A model generated the notes under the pieces. It ran no database searches. It was not told the DNA's origin and saw only the letters and a list, made by a program, of their open reading frames with translations. 64,000 nt of DNA from Uloborus plumipes (lineage: Eukaryota > Arthropoda > Arachnida > Araneae > Uloboridae). The position numbers and the translations under genes were made by a program. Below, piece after piece: positions 19,746 through 32,514 of this stretch; position 1 is the stretch's first letter; the number at the start of each line of letters is the position of its first letter. Location of the stretch: assembly GCA_038373865.1 (NCBI GenBank), contig JAXGGA010003911.1, forward strand, positions 31,571-95,570. Direction: 5' to 3'.

Positions 19746-22700
19746 ATGAATTGCAAAATCGTGTATTGTGACAAATACGTTGGGATTTTATTCTTTTTGA
19801 TACAGGTAGAGTATTTTTTTTTTTTTTAGTTTTTTTAAATATTTTAATCTATTTTTTCCCTCCATTTAATCGCATTGATTTCAATATTATTTGATGTGAC
19901 TAAAATTGTCTGATACTGCCTCCTTCCCAAATTGGTGCATTTGAATAATTTAGCACTGTTTATTAATGCTAATGATTTTTTTTGTTTGAACATTTTTTAA
20001 TAGATTTCAGGGTAATATGCTCTCAATTAACAACGTCCACCTGCTGAGCTTTCCCTCTTTAAATCAATACTCGAATTCAACTCTCAGCCAATATTCTTTA
20101 GTGCAAAAATCAATTTATTCCACTTCTTAAAATTTCATTGAAATGACAAGAAATATTCAGGGATTGCGCTATTTTCACAAAACAAGACCGTGGTAGTCTG
20201 ATCGGTAAAACGGTGAACTCGTAACTGGAGTGTTAGGGGTCCTCTGTCAGAAAAACTATGTCGTGGTCGGAAAGACCGATTCTAATTCATTACCATTCCG
20301 GGGACTGAACTAGGAGTTGTTCGATTTCTAGTTCGGATCAGAATTATCGAAATGTTGATAGATAGTGGTGGCACCTATTGTGTAATGTCTGAACAAAAGC
20401 GGCAGCAACAATAGAAAGCAGGTTTTCTGCCAACAGTTATCTTTTTTTTGAACCTTGGATGTGATTCAAACCGCTCTGCATACTCATGGTATCCACTAAA
20501 TAAAGAAGTATTAAATTAGGAAACAAAACATGTTTTGAATGTTCCTGGTAAGAGTTGGTTTTGATATATCGCTGCTTGAAATGAACAACGGCATATCTGC
20601 AAAAATCGATTTTTTTTTTTATTACAAAAAATTCAGTTTTTTTTTTACTCTTTCTTGTGGTAATATCGGCATATCTCTAGTTTCAAAATATCACGCAGCA
20701 ATCGTTAGTGTCGTTGTGCATAGTTATTATTTTGGCGCGCTTTTGCTAGTAAAAAACGACACTGCCGCCATTTCGTCAGTTCTGAATAAGGGCTTGGAGG
20801 AGGAACATCTAATGTCTCTGTAAGTTGATTCGGCATAAGTACCCTTAATACCATTTTACTTCAAAATACCCTTTTGCTGCTAAAACTTTAAAACGCTCTC
20901 CGGAAAAATGGCGTTTTGCAGATATGCCTTTGTTCATTTCAAGCAGCGATATATGCTCATGTGTCAAAGTTACAATGAAAATAATTTTATACGCTTGAAG
21001 ACAGAACCGTTTATTTTAAGAACCAGTTACCGACAAAGGCTAAGAGATTGAAAAAGCAATCTCATAAGCATTTTTTTAAAAAATCGGTAAAGATTGCAAA
21101 ATTTAAAACTGAGATGTATATAAATTTAGATCTATAATTCTTTAAGTAACAGTGTTGTAATTGTGATTTAATTATTTAATATGGTAATATAAATTTTCTT
21201 GAAATAAGAAATTTTATCGTATGACTGTTTTTATTATTGTTATTATTATTATTATTATTTTTTTTTTTTTTTTTTGAAATAAAAAATTCAATTTGAGAAC
21301 TATAGTTTACTTATTACACTTGAACTCTGAAGATTATTTTTCTTTTCTTTTACAGAAATAACCATTTAGTATATTTTCATTTGCTTAATTAACTATCTTT
21401 TATGTAGGTTATACAAAGCGCATACTCTGCAGAATGCAGTAAGTATATTTGTAATCAAATTTTCATTGATAAATAAAAAAAATGCTGTTGTGAAATCCCG
21501 TTAAAAACGTAATGCTTAAGTTTATACCGTGTTATTGTCAAACGTTACAAAATGAAGAACGTGTTTTATTACCAACAACATTTTACTTTTACGTGACAAA
21601 TAAAAATTAAAATTTTATTCAAGTTCAGGCATATGTATGTCTTTATTTTTCGTACTTCATAAACATACACTGTTTATCTGATGAAGGAAAAAACATTAAA
21701 AGTAAAAATTAGAAACTATATTTTGTTTTTCGTTTTTATAATGCAATGACGTACTTCGTGCGATAACTTAGGTTTCAAGTAATCACTCAAGATAAAACTA
21801 GAAGACACTGCTGACTATTCCACACATGCTCTTTCATATTGTTACAAATCCTGTAAACAGGGGCTACTTTAAAACTGTTTTATTCCATTTGCTGTTAATT
21901 CCGTTGCTCTTTGCTTAAAATTATCGTTGTTTAATTGTAACTTTACCTTTAAGATGTTTCTCTTGTTTTGTGCCACATTTGGCGAGAAATCGCTAGGAGT
22001 CACCGGGCATGGCGATATTTGGCGTCATTCGGAGCGCGAGTAAAAATTATAACTGGTATTGAAGAATAACCCCCTTTGTAGTATTTGCAATTTGTATGTC
22101 TTTCCCTCAATGCAACAACCGTGAATGAAATGCTGGAGGAGTATTCGGAATTCTTCTCGTATTCACTAGAAGCTTCTTGAATGATCTCTAAAGTTGTGGA
22201 AATGTCTATGAGAGTGCAATACACCGCCAACTCGACCATTTCGATCCATGGACAGCTGTTTCGAGCCATGGATCGAAATGGTCGAGTTGGCGGTGTATTG
22301 CGTGTTTCTGCCTTAGCCCAGGCTTAGAGGCGGTTACTCACTGCTTTGTGTCCATGAGAGTATTTAAAGGTTTTCGAAGATGGATTTTGGAGAGAGAGAA
22401 AGCTTCGTCTTGTCTCGTCTAAAAGCGGTTCTGCTGTTCGGAATGTACTTTTAGCTCAGAATTTGAGCTAGTCTGTTGCAGCATTTCTTTTGGGAAGCCT
22501 TGGTACTTGATTATTCGCTTTGCAAATGTGCTTTTAGCTCTGTGAATTTGAGCTAGTCTGTGATCAGCGTATCTGTTGTGAAGCCATTTTGCTTAAACAT
22601 TCGCTTTGAGAATGAGCTTTTAGCTCTGATTTTGAGCTAGTCTGATTGTGCTAGTTATCAGCATTTCTGCTGGAAAGAATTTGCGCTTGATTATTCGCTT

Positions 22701-25700
22701 TAGAATGTGTTTGTGCTACTACTGCTTCACGTATGTTGATTTTAATGACGTGGTTTACAGTTGAGTAAACTGTGAGTTTTGAGATGTGCCCAACTGCTGG
22801 ATGTTAAGCAATTGTTACCTGATCTACTATAAATGTGTAAGTATTTGTAAATAAATTTATTGTGTTTTTATCAAGATTTCAGTCGTCATTTAAGATAGTT
22901 TAAAGGTGTGACGTACTCGTAACAATATATTTCTTCACACAGAGTGTGGTAAAGCAGTAGGTGGAAAAGTAATTGCTGGAGTGCTAGCGGACGTACAAAG
23001 TTATCCTTGGTTGGTAAGTACAGCTGGTTATATATTTAGACACACACGCAGACATGCACAAGAACTTTTAAAAACGCAGTATTACGTTTTAAGCTAAAGC
23101 CAGATGGAAGACGTCTTAAGAAGTTATTCTAAAATCTACACAAAAACAAGTTGAGTTGTTTCATCTCGAGTTAAAACTTTTGCAATTATTTTACAGCTCT
23201 TTCACGCTGCTTCCGAAATCCCCCCCCCCCACCTCCCAAAAAAAAAGATAAATCGTTTATCATTGTAAGCTTCTTCTTACGTTCATTCCAAACACTTGCA
23301 AATGAGAATTTAATATTTGTCTGTCTAATATTTAAGGTATCATTTTAATCCATAGTACGACTACAATCTTCTTGTAGATTGGTTTCTCGCAGAAAAAAAA
23401 GAAAATAGGAAGTAAATAAACACTTTTTAACATTACAAGAATTGTACTAGAAATAAAGATGCAATTTAACAGAAATAATTCATACAGATGGTAATTATTA
23501 TTAAACTCTGGGGCTTTTAATTTTAAAGGAAGATCTGCAAAAATCTTGCTGCAACAAACCATCAAACCAGGACAAAGTGACGTAGTAAAAAATTTTTGAA
23601 AGCCGGGGGGAGGGGGAGGCGGGAGTGGATAAATTAACAACTACACGTATACTACCATAATACTTCCTAGAAAGTATTGGAAAAACAAAAAGTCTTCTTC
23701 TTTTTATTCTACTGCTTCCAGTAGTAGTACTTTCGCCGTTTCATCCCACCTCTTAGTATATAACTTCAGGCTGCAGGAGAAATCGGTTCCAGAATGCAAA
23801 AGGCAGCAACCTCCTCACGTGTTATTACTGTGATAAAATGTAAGTATATTCCGCATATTTTTTGCATAAAATGTAAAACTGGACGCTGAAAGAAAAAATT
23901 TCGGAACTTGTAAAAAGAGAAAAAAAAAAAAAATTAAAGATAAAAGTCAAATTATGGTTAATTGCACTAAACTGTACAGTATACTTGCAATTTTGAAGCC
24001 TTAAAAGAATGCAAATGTTTCTAATAGGCATAAAACAAGTTTTTAGGAAAAGCATTGTTAAAAAGAATGTTTAAATTCTGTTTAACTTTCACCTTTAATA
24101 AACGAGCTATTAAAAGCCGAATATGCAAAAATTATCCATTTTTCACCCTTCCAAATCATTAGAGAGAAAGAGAGAGAGACTCATTTTTTTTAACTAAACA
24201 AATCAAACATAATTTCTCATATTCTGTTCTCAAAACTCGAAACAAAAAGTAACCATTACACTGTTCGACAAAAAAAAACCTTGAAAATGCTTCTGGTATT
24301 TTGAAGGCTGATTCTTATGTAAAATGACCCCCTGAATCCGAATATGACCCCCGTTTTCCCCCATCACGTCCCAATTTTTTTTAAAACGCCCCCCTTTTTT
24401 TTTCCTTTTTCCTTAGTTTCAGGGCTATAATATTTTTTTTGGAGGGGAAAGGAGCCTTATATTCACCAATAAATTTTTTTGAAGGTCAAGAGAGACTCAA
24501 AGTTTAAAATCATGAGCACCGAGAAAAAATCGGGGAACTTGGGGGGGCGTGGCCCCCCAAAATATTTGAAAAATCACCAAAAACGATCTTTTTATTCTAG
24601 TTTCTTTAAAAAGACCTTTAAAACATTTTTTTCGGTGCAGAACCAGAGTATAGGATCCGCTCCTATGGCTCCTGGGTCAGAAAAAATTTTCACGCTGTAA
24701 AATTTTTTTAAAAATATAAAATAATGCTTTAAAAATCTCACTTTGCACTCGAGTTTTAAAGCAGGTCTTCAGCCAAAAAAAAAAAAAAAAACAAAATTGT
24801 GGCTGATTCTTATGTCAAATGACTCCCTATTTCCAAATATGACCTCAGTTTCCCCCCTCCACCCCCTCTTTCCAGAGAGTTCCCCCCCCTCCAATTCAGA
24901 GTCATTTTACTAATTCGGAGGGGAAAAGTACATTACGTAACCCGTTAACATAATTCTAAAAGGCAACAGAGGTTCAAAGTTCAAAATCATGTACATGTGT
25001 ACCAAAAATATAAACTATGGCGGTGTACCCCCCCCCCAAAAAAAAAAAAAATCTTCTTTTCTTGTTTTTCTGAGAGACGTTTTAAACCCTTTTTTTTTTT
25101 TTTTTTTGTGAAAAATCAGAGTATAGAATTTTCTTTTCTTTTTTTTTGGGGGGGGGGAGGGGGGAGGTATACCGCCCTAGTTTATATTTTTGGTACACAT
25201 GTACATGATTTTGAACTTTGAACCTCTGTTGCCTTTTAGAATTATGTTAACGGGTTACGTAATGTACTTTTCCCCTCCGAATTAGTAAAATGACTCTGAA
25301 TTGGGGGGGGGGGGACTCTCTGGAAAGAGGGGGTGGAGGAGGGAAACTGAGGTCATATTTGGAAATAGGGGGTCATTTGACATAAGAATCAGCCACAATT
25401 TTGTTTTTTTTTTGGCTGAAGACCTGCTTTAAAACTCGAGTGCAAAGTGCGATTTTTAAAGCATTATTTTATTTTTTTAAAAAAATTTTACAGCGTGAAA
25501 ATTTTTTCTGACCCAGGAGCCATAGGAGCGGATCTTATACTCTGGTTCTGCACCGAAAAAAATGTTTTAAAGGTCTTTTTAAAGAAACTAGAATAAAAAG
25601 ATCGTTTTTGGTGATTTTTCAAATATTTTGGGGGGCCACGCCCCCCCCCCCCAAGTTCCCCGATTTTTTCTTGGTGCTCATGATTTTAAACTTTGAGTCT

Positions 25701-28700
25701 CTCTTGACCTTCAAAAAAATTTATTGGTGAATATAAGGCTCCTTTCCCCTCCAAAAAAAATATTATAGCCCTGAAACTAAGGAAAAAGGAAAAAAAAGGG
25801 GGGGCGTTTTAAAAAAAATTGGGACGTGATGGGGGAAAACGGGGGTCATATTCGGATTCAGGGGGTCATTTTACATAAGAATCAGCCTTCAAAATACCAG
25901 AAGCATTTTCAAGGTTTTTTTTTGTCGAACCGTGTTATCACTCGTTTTGGTATAATAATAGCATTAACACTGTGTAATATCCATTTGAAAATCTAATTTT
26001 CCTTAATTGCAGTTAGGTTTACACAAGCAAAATCCAGAAACAGGGAAGTGGAGGTTTATCTGTGCTGCATCCCTCATCCATCCAGAATGGGCTATAACTG
26101 CAGCCCATTGCGTAAAAAAGTAATGTTGGATTTACAATTGACTCTTTTTTAATAAGTGTGGTTATACCTTTATATTTTAATGTGTGGAAAATGTGCATAC
26201 ATACCTAAAGAATAGATTTACACAGTTCTAACATTTACATGTGTGATTTGAAGAAAAATTGAAACAATCAAAGGATCTAAAGAAGTAATCGTGGTAATAA
26301 AACAAAATTGATTTCCGTTAAAACCGATTACGACAAATTTTGCTTTTTGTTCGTTTAAGTGACGATGTTCGTTAAGCACATTCGCCAGATGATTCAGCCC
26401 TTAGTCAGATAGCCAAACCGGCAGTCTAAACGTTTTTCCAGTAAACAGAAGATTTCTATCTGCAGTTTTGTGCCAAACCAAGAGTAGAATTTTGCAATAC
26501 ACCACCAGCTCGCTTATTCCATCCATGAACTGAAGTTTCGTGCTTATTATGCACTCATCAGCATGGAATAGAAATTAAACTAGCTGGAGGCAGAAATCCT
26601 CTTATAGAGCAAAGTGAGCCAACAAAAACTGGTAGCTAATTTGAAATTAGAACACCAGCAATCGGTACAGTACCACTTGAAAACTTTGAGGCAAAGTTTG
26701 GGTATAAAGCAGTAAGTAACCACCCTACGCATGTTTCTGCCTTAGCCCTGGTTTATGGGTGGTTACTTACTGCTTTATACAAGAGTAGAATTATATGGTG
26801 AATAAACACGTTACATGACCGATTGCCTTGCTTCTTTCTTTTCATTTTTCCAATCACTGTGTTACTTTAAATCCCCTTATTAACCTTAATATGCTTACTC
26901 TAGCCTCCCAGGCAATGGAACTATCACCAGAGGAAAATGTTATGATGAGACAGGAAAGCAAATCCGATGTTTTCATCCTCCAAACCAACTGCAGCTCGCT
27001 CTCGCGAAAACTCAAGGCAAAAAGCGAGAGCTTGAAATTGCCGAAGTCATTCCGTATCCCAAGTACAATCCTTCAAAATTTCCGCACGACATGGCTCTCT
27101 TAAAGCTGAAGACAAGAGCAACATGCTCGAGATCTCTTATGCTTATATGTGTCACTGAAGGCGAACACATGGACTACCCTAAAAGTCCTGTTGTTATGGC
27201 TGGATGGGGTACGACTGATGCTGACAAACGTAAGTCTCATTCAATTTTTCTCGGAAAATGTGTTTCAAGTGCTATGGGTGTCACGGATGAGAGCTGGGCA
27301 ATGATAATTTTTGCAAAATATGGGTAATTTGAAAGAAAAATTCGATTCGGCTGGGTTTAAAACATTCTTCGATTTGGTAACAACTATAGGCAACTCCTAG
27401 ATTCTGCTTAGAGTTTTCATTACTCGATAAATTTCTCATAAGGAAAAAAAAATCTTTTGTGATTAGGCATGTTGGCATATCTAGTTAATCACCACAACAC
27501 AATTTAAAAGTTGGAGCAAAATTCATTTCAAGTCACACATAATCCGAAATTCGAAAAAGTAAAAATGATTTAAGTAAGTCTTAGTGTAGCTGAAGTTTTT
27601 TACACTAAAAAATAAGTTTTATTCTTACAGTATAAAACAGCTAATTTTATAGTAAAAAACCGTACAAATTGCTGATTTTTACAGTAATAAACTGTAAAAA
27701 ATCTAATTTTACAGTAGTTTTTTTCATCAAGTAAATTACTAAGCATATACCAAATCGGTTTACGTCATGCAGAACCTGAATTTTGCAGGGTATAACCGTC
27801 ATTTCCTACTACGAACCTAAATGAAATACCTCGTTCCAAGAGTTATTCAGGTGATAGCAAAGAATACTATAATAAAAATAGCAGAACCTTAAGCCACTGT
27901 GAAGAATACAAATAATTCAGATTTCAAGAGAAGATTCTAAAAAATAAATAAAATAAGAAATAACGATGCAGGAGGTATTTAATTGCCTAATTCTGCTCGT
28001 ATGGAAGAAACGGCATTAGCCCTCACAAATGCTGCAGCGTCTTCCTGAACATATAGACGACGCACCGCACTGGAGGCTATTAGGCAACAGTTATTTAAAA
28101 ATATTACTTATTTTTGTATACCGATTTTCTCTCAGTAGACATTTTACATGATAACCATTAAATAAGCATGATTATTTTATCTTTGTGCACAGTACGATTT
28201 TTTACAGAGCTGCAAAAAAAAAGGGGGATTTTCCCTATCGCTTAGTAAGTTAAACACGTATTGCGCTATAAAAATAGCAAATTTACTTAAAATCATTTAT
28301 TTTAGCTGGAAGAAGTGATAAGTTAAAGCAAACGAAGTTAAAAGTTGAGCCAAAGGAGGAATGCTCGATATCTTCAGACTATGATGGTTTTCTGTGTGCA
28401 ACCGGAAAGGAATTTGGTGGTACACCATGCAAGGTAAGCTTCATTGGGACGTTCGGTATCAAAACCAGTTAATTTGATTTTAAAAACTGTACGGAAGAGA
28501 GAGAAAAACATTTCATGCTCTGGCCACTTTTTTACTTCCTTTTACGTAGTAAAGGAAGAATTGTGATCGCGAAAAAAATGCACTCAAATTTGGGTCTAAA
28601 TTTTGATTTTGCTAACCCCCGGAAGAATGTTCAGTAGTTTTTTTGACCTCTCAGCACGTGCATCTGTACCTACCAACATATAAACAGCCGAAAAATCCTT

Positions 28701-31175
28701 TTCAACTACCCCTGAGTTAATTACGACGAATTTTCTCGTGACGTCTGTATATACGTATGTGCGTATGTGTCTCGCATAACTAAAAAACTATATGTCGTAG
28801 AAGCTTCTAGCTTGGTGTATAATCTCTGAGGCTGATCTCGTTGTGCACCTTCCCTGGTGGTTGCATTCGAAGGTTCCCAAGGGGGTGTTTTACCCCTTTT
28901 TTTGGGGCAAATCAGTGTTAATTTTAATGCAGATTCAAGTGATATGAATTGGCACGACCACTTGGCGATATGTCGCCAAGCTTTTGGTTGCCAAGTGTTT
29001 GACGCCAACTTGGCGAAAAAATTATTTTTTGAATTTGGGTTCAACTTGGCGCTATTGGCGATATTTTGCGAAACATTCACTGAATGATGTTAAAATCGGC
29101 AAAAAAAAAATGTTTAGAAAATTAACCATTGTTAAACATTTTTATGCACTGTTTCGTGGCAAATTACGGGTGTAAATATTTGAGTTGTTACCTTGCTCAC
29201 TCCAAGCACTTTTTTTAACACTTAAGGGAACTACTAAGAAATTTGCACGTAAAAAGAAGTAGTGTGGAGCTCATACCAGATTTTGTTTATTTCAAAATAC
29301 CGTCGAACCTAGTTAAAATAAATTTCAGCAAATAAAACTTCGTTTGTTGTTGTGCACACAACAACAAACGAACAGTAGATTATTCGCAAAATTTCTCCTA
29401 TATTGCCAAACTGAACCCAAATTCGCAAAATAATTTTTTTCTTCAAATTTTTCATCAAGTTGACAGCAAAAACTTGGTGACCGAAAGTTTTACAACGTAA
29501 AAGGGAGTAAAAAAAAGTTTCCTTCATCTCGAGCAAATATTTCGCTTACTTCTATTAAAAACACCATAGCTCAAAAATGAGCTATTTGGAGTTTTTGATC
29601 CAGTGTTTTAAACTGCGATGAAAGAGTAGCGTATCTCTGCACGCGCGACCTGCATTTCTATAGCTCACTATTTCGCCATTAGGGAACAAAGTTTTCGTTT
29701 TCGCATTTTTTAACAAATGAGGAGTGTTTTTTTAAGTGTGTCACATCTTAGTAGTGCTTGAGAGGTTAAGCTGGAAAAATTGGAGGCGTCGTTTAAAGAA
29801 AGTAGGTATTATTTACTCTTAAAACAGTTTTGCTTGCAAGAAAGGGCGTTTTTCGTTTTTATTTAAATAATCAAGAATGCACTATTTGCTTTTATGCCAG
29901 TGTAATAAGGAAAATAATTAGTTACAATAACGACACATTTTAAAATATTTCAAACATTATCTCTTAAACGTAATGCAAGAACGTCACGAATAAAGCGCAA
30001 CATTTTAAAGCATACAGTACCGGCCAGAGTGGATGACTCACCTCAAAAAATTGTGATGTTTATGAATTCACAAGAATAATTGCACTTAACCAAGTCCACG
30101 TCAAATATTGAACCTTTTCTCAACTATGTATATATACTGTGCTTATATAACAAAAAAAATAATAATTCCCACATATTAAATACTATTATTATTCTTTTGC
30201 ATTGATAAACATCGCAGTTTTTTGTGGTCAGTCATCCATTCTGGCCAGTACTGTACACATTTTACTATTGCTCTTGAAACAAAAAAAAATCTTCAGAATA
30301 TCTTTAATAAATATTTGAATAAAGAGTTCGTTCAGTAGCGTTACATATGGTTATATTACATGAAATTTTACCTTTAAACTTTGAAATTGATCTCTTGAAA
30401 AATCAGGGTTTATGAGCGATGACATTATTGAATGTAGTAAGAGTATCAAATTGAAAGTAGTATCAAATTGAAACCCATACGGTTTTTTTTTTTAACAAAC
30501 GTTTTATATCATACCCCATACCTATATTATGTGTAACGAGAACTGGCGTGCGAAATTGATTTCCCATTCTCCTCACTTTTTCTCTTATAGTTGTCATAGT
30601 TACGGTGCTATGGACTTTTTTTTCACTTAGCTTTTGCAGCAATGGTTAAATGCAAACGATTAAAATTGCTTTGTGCGTAAACTATTATTCAATTGAAAAA
30701 TCAACCCCAATAAAACACAACTTTTCTAAGAAATGTATGCTCTATTTTTATGCCTAGATTTATTCGAAAACGTTTAGAACTGAAATATGAGGATATAAAT
30801 AAAAGAGTAAACGCAATTCGATAAACATAAAATAAATGAAATACCTCAACAGCAGTGCATCAAAAAATAGTGGAGCTGCTTTGTTTCGTACGGTTTCCAA
30901 GGAGACAAAGCATTAATTTCTAAACTTGATACGCCTATTTTAAACTAACTGAATATAAAATAGTCCGTTTTCAGGGTGATTCTGGAGGACCACTGATGTA
31001 CGTCCGGGAACAAATTCATTACATAACTGGATTGACCGCGCACAGAAATGCAGATTGCAAAATAACAGGAGAAGTTAAGTTTACTAAGATGTCCCATTAC
31101 TTGCGATGGGTACGCCGATACGTGAAATTAGATGAAATTAAGAAGTTTTCACCGGATGAAGATGGAGCGATTTAG
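19746..31175 (+). CDS. Secreted S1 serine protease, gene 2 (7 coding exons; altered S1-site)
   Basis: Joined exons: 19746-19805, 21408-21438, 22943-23013, 26013-26119, 26904-27229, 28306-28433, 30975-31175; the frame is open for 307 aa. Signal peptide spans exons 1-2 (core GILFFLIQ), then a C-x-C propeptide and activation site K39|VIAG; the usual second-Gly pair is changed to Ala-Gly. The triad is His86, Asp152 (HDMAL) and Ser244 (GDSGGP). Position 189 is Thr and 226 is Val as in its paralogs. The segment that is VSHGT in genes 1 and 3 reads TAHRN here, so Ser214 is Ala263 and Gly216 is Arg265. An Arg there would occupy the substrate-binding cleft, so activity may be changed or lost although the triad is intact. 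It has one N-x-T sequon (NGT) at the start of exon 5. The transcript continues through a 3'UTR intron to about 32690. Confidence 0.9.
20186..20500 (+). mobile_element. Decayed tRNA-derived SINE in gene 2 intron 1
   Basis: GACCGTGGTAGTCTGATCGG resembles the head of the 15466 SINE, and TGTCGTGGTCGGAAAG matches its body. The B box is not clear. Limits are approximate. Confidence 0.45.
20563..20955. mobile_element. MITE with ~40-bp inverted termini in gene 2 intron 1
   Basis: GATATATCGCTGCTTGAAAT followed by GAACAACGGCATATCTGC at left is mirrored by TTTTGCAGATATGCCTTTG and TTCATTTCAAGCAGCGATAT at right. TATA-like flanks make the target duplication ambiguous. The 94-codon ORF inside has no recognisable domain. 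Confidence 0.7.
22216..22301. repeat. Perfect 36-bp-arm hairpin in gene 2 intron 2
   Basis: GCAATACACCGCCAACTCGA continuing to CCATGG at 22251 is exactly complementary to 22266-22301, with a 14-base loop. The right arm leads straight into TTTCTGCCTTAGCCCAGGCT, the motif of the 7896-8610 repeat family. Confidence 0.85.
22430..22730. repeat. Tandem ~75-bp repeats (TTTTAGCTC..TTTGAGCTAGTCTG)
   Basis: Four to five copies of a unit with GCTTTTAGCTC, TTGAGCTAGTCTG, CAGCATTTCT and TTATTCGCTT run from about 22430 to 22730 in gene 2 intron 2. No coding signal. Confidence 0.7.
24261..25932. mobile_element. 1.67-kb fold-back element with ~780-bp arms in gene 2 intron 3
   Basis: The left arm from GTTCGACAAAAAAAAACC at 24263 is repeated in inverse up to 25930, with the axis in the poly-C/poly-T zone near 25050-25150. 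Matching landmarks are GGCTGATTCTTATGT at 24307 and 25880, and ACATGTACATGATTTTGAAC near 24985 and 25205. The arms are nearly identical, with scattered substitutions and homopolymer length changes. No clear target duplication. ORFs inside are low complexity. Confidence 0.85.
26480..26790. repeat. Copy of the GCCTTAGCCCTGG repeat family in gene 2 intron 4
   Basis: CACCAGCTCGCTTATTCCAT, CTAGCTGGAGGCAGAAATCC and TTTCTGCCTTAGCCCTGG resemble the array at 7896-8610. TAAAGCAGTAAGTAACCACC near 26705 and GGTGGTTACTTACTGCTTTA near 26756 form a local inverted repeat. Confidence 0.6.
27600..27722. repeat. ACTGTAAAA repeat fragment in gene 2 intron 5
   Basis: A short copy with TTACAGTATAAAACAGCTAA and ACAGTAATAAACTGTAAAAA. 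The remainder of this intron (27723-28305) shows nothing recognisable. Confidence 0.7.
28525..29520. repeat. TTGGCGA-family repeat with inverted ends in gene 2 intron 6
   Basis: The left end ACTTCCTTTTACGTAGTAAA is partly mirrored at 29495-29515 (ACGTAAAAGGGAGT). An internal block, AATTTGGGTTCAACTTGGCG near 29032, is mirrored near 29403. It aligns with 3760-5090 and represents that family without the inserted MITE. The ORFs are repeat shadows. Confidence 0.55.
30015..30253. mobile_element. 239-bp Tc1-type MITE in gene 2 intron 6
   Basis: Ends CAGTACCGGCCAGAGTGGAT and, inverted, CAGTACTGGCCAGAATGGAT are flanked by TA at 30013-30014 and 30254-30255. CAGTRCYGGCCAG ends with TA targets are characteristic of Tc1-like elements. 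No transposase inside. Confidence 0.85.
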
Positions 31176-31178
31176 CCG

Positions 31179-32514
31179 GTAAGTAGTCTCATTCATTTTC
31201 GTTTCTATTGCAAATTGTAAGAGTCGTGAGAATATCTGAATCCCTCCCCCAAATAAATCAGAGAATGATTAACGCACGGTCCTACATGTCGTGGACCTGC
31301 GCACCGCAGTTTTTGGGGCACCAAAATGGGGTAAATTTCTTTTTTTCTTTTCTTTTTTAGAAACTATTACTTTGAAAATGAACAAATTTTCTTGTGAGAG
31401 GTTCACCAAAGTTTATTAGGACCAGGGCACCATCTTGACTTGATCGGGCTCTGAAAGGGAATATATGTATATCTATCTGTATACAAGTACAAGATGTCTA
31501 TAACAAGACAGTGCAGTGCATGCCCCAACCATTATACGCGACGTAGGTGCGTGCAAATGGAATATAGTTGGCATGCATACTTTGCGCGATGTTGACAAGT
31601 TATTCCATCCCTCTTTATATCTGAGTTTTTTTTCCTATTCTTCTTTAAATGTGACGTTCTTATGTTGAAGTGCTGCGATCATGTTAAACTTAAAAATCGA
31701 GCGGCGAGTAAATTTGCAATTCCTATTGAAATTTTTACAAACTCCACCTGAGTGCTTTAAATTTTAAAAAGAGGTGTTTCATATGTCACCTAGCCAAATG
31801 TTTGAAACGCATAAACGGTCTTTGGAAGGTACAGAATCTTTTGAAGATGATGAACAAGCCAGTCGACTTTTGACAAGAACTGATGAAAATATTTAGAAAA
31901 AAAAAGAAATCATGCTCAAAGACCAACATTTGAGTGTTTAGATGTCGTCAAACAATACAAGATCAGAGAGAGACACAATAGGAAAACTTTTGACTCTAAA
32001 TTTGCATGGGACAAAATCTTGCACAAATTTGTTTACAAAAAAGTGACATCCACAGCTCTGAATGCACTCTATGAAACAGTCTTTGATGGACAAATGCAGT
32101 AATGCTTTTAATCACACCTTTCGACATCTACCTGTTTTCAAAAGTGACATTTAAGAACGCAAATTCAAGGTTTATACTACAGATGCAATTGAAAACGAAG
32201 GACTTATTGGAGAAGGTACCACCAAATGGCCTGAAGAGTAGTGACAACTAAAAAAGTAAGCGGCAAAATAAACTCCACATCCGATATCTCCTACTGTATA
32301 CCAGGGTTTGAAATTCTAATTTGTAATGCAGATCATTTCCCTGAAAGCGTGTGTGATTACTAAAACTCCCGTGCGAATATTTATTTCGGATTTTTCGATC
32401 ATTTGTTTTATTGCAAAAACAGAGGTCGTATATTTGTGAGCGTGATTGTTTGTGTGTGAGTTTTTTCGTTATGCATGTGCATAGAAATGGATATATGCTC
32501 TTCTTACGTTTCAG
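31179..32514 (+). other. 3'UTR intron of protease gene 2
   Basis: The donor CCG|GTAAGT lies three bases after the stop, and the acceptor TTACGTTTCAG ends at 32514. The same arrangement and matching exon sequence occur in gene 3 (53570-56807), which argues for a real conserved UTR intron. The stop is only three bases from the junction, so nonsense-mediated decay is not expected. It holds a mariner fragment and, at 32469-32476, a single TTATGCAT where gene 3 carries a transposon. Confidence 0.75.
31680..31970 (+). pseudogene. mariner transposase N-terminal pseudogene fragment
   Basis: The plus-strand frame reads LKIERRVNLQFLLKF and PPECF, then after a frame break QMFETHKRSLEGTESFEDDE and LLTRTDENI, followed by a stop. 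This matches the N-terminal helix-turn-helix region and linker of SETMAR-type mariner transposases (compare their FEWHKRF..G and DENI motifs). The catalytic domain is absent. It is embedded in the 3'UTR intron of gene 2. Confidence 0.7.

Noticed and set aside
26828..27103. 91-codon ORF over gene 2 exon 5
   Set aside because: Wrong frame; the homologous frame with GKCYDE, HDMAL and MAGWG is the other one, bounded by splice sites.
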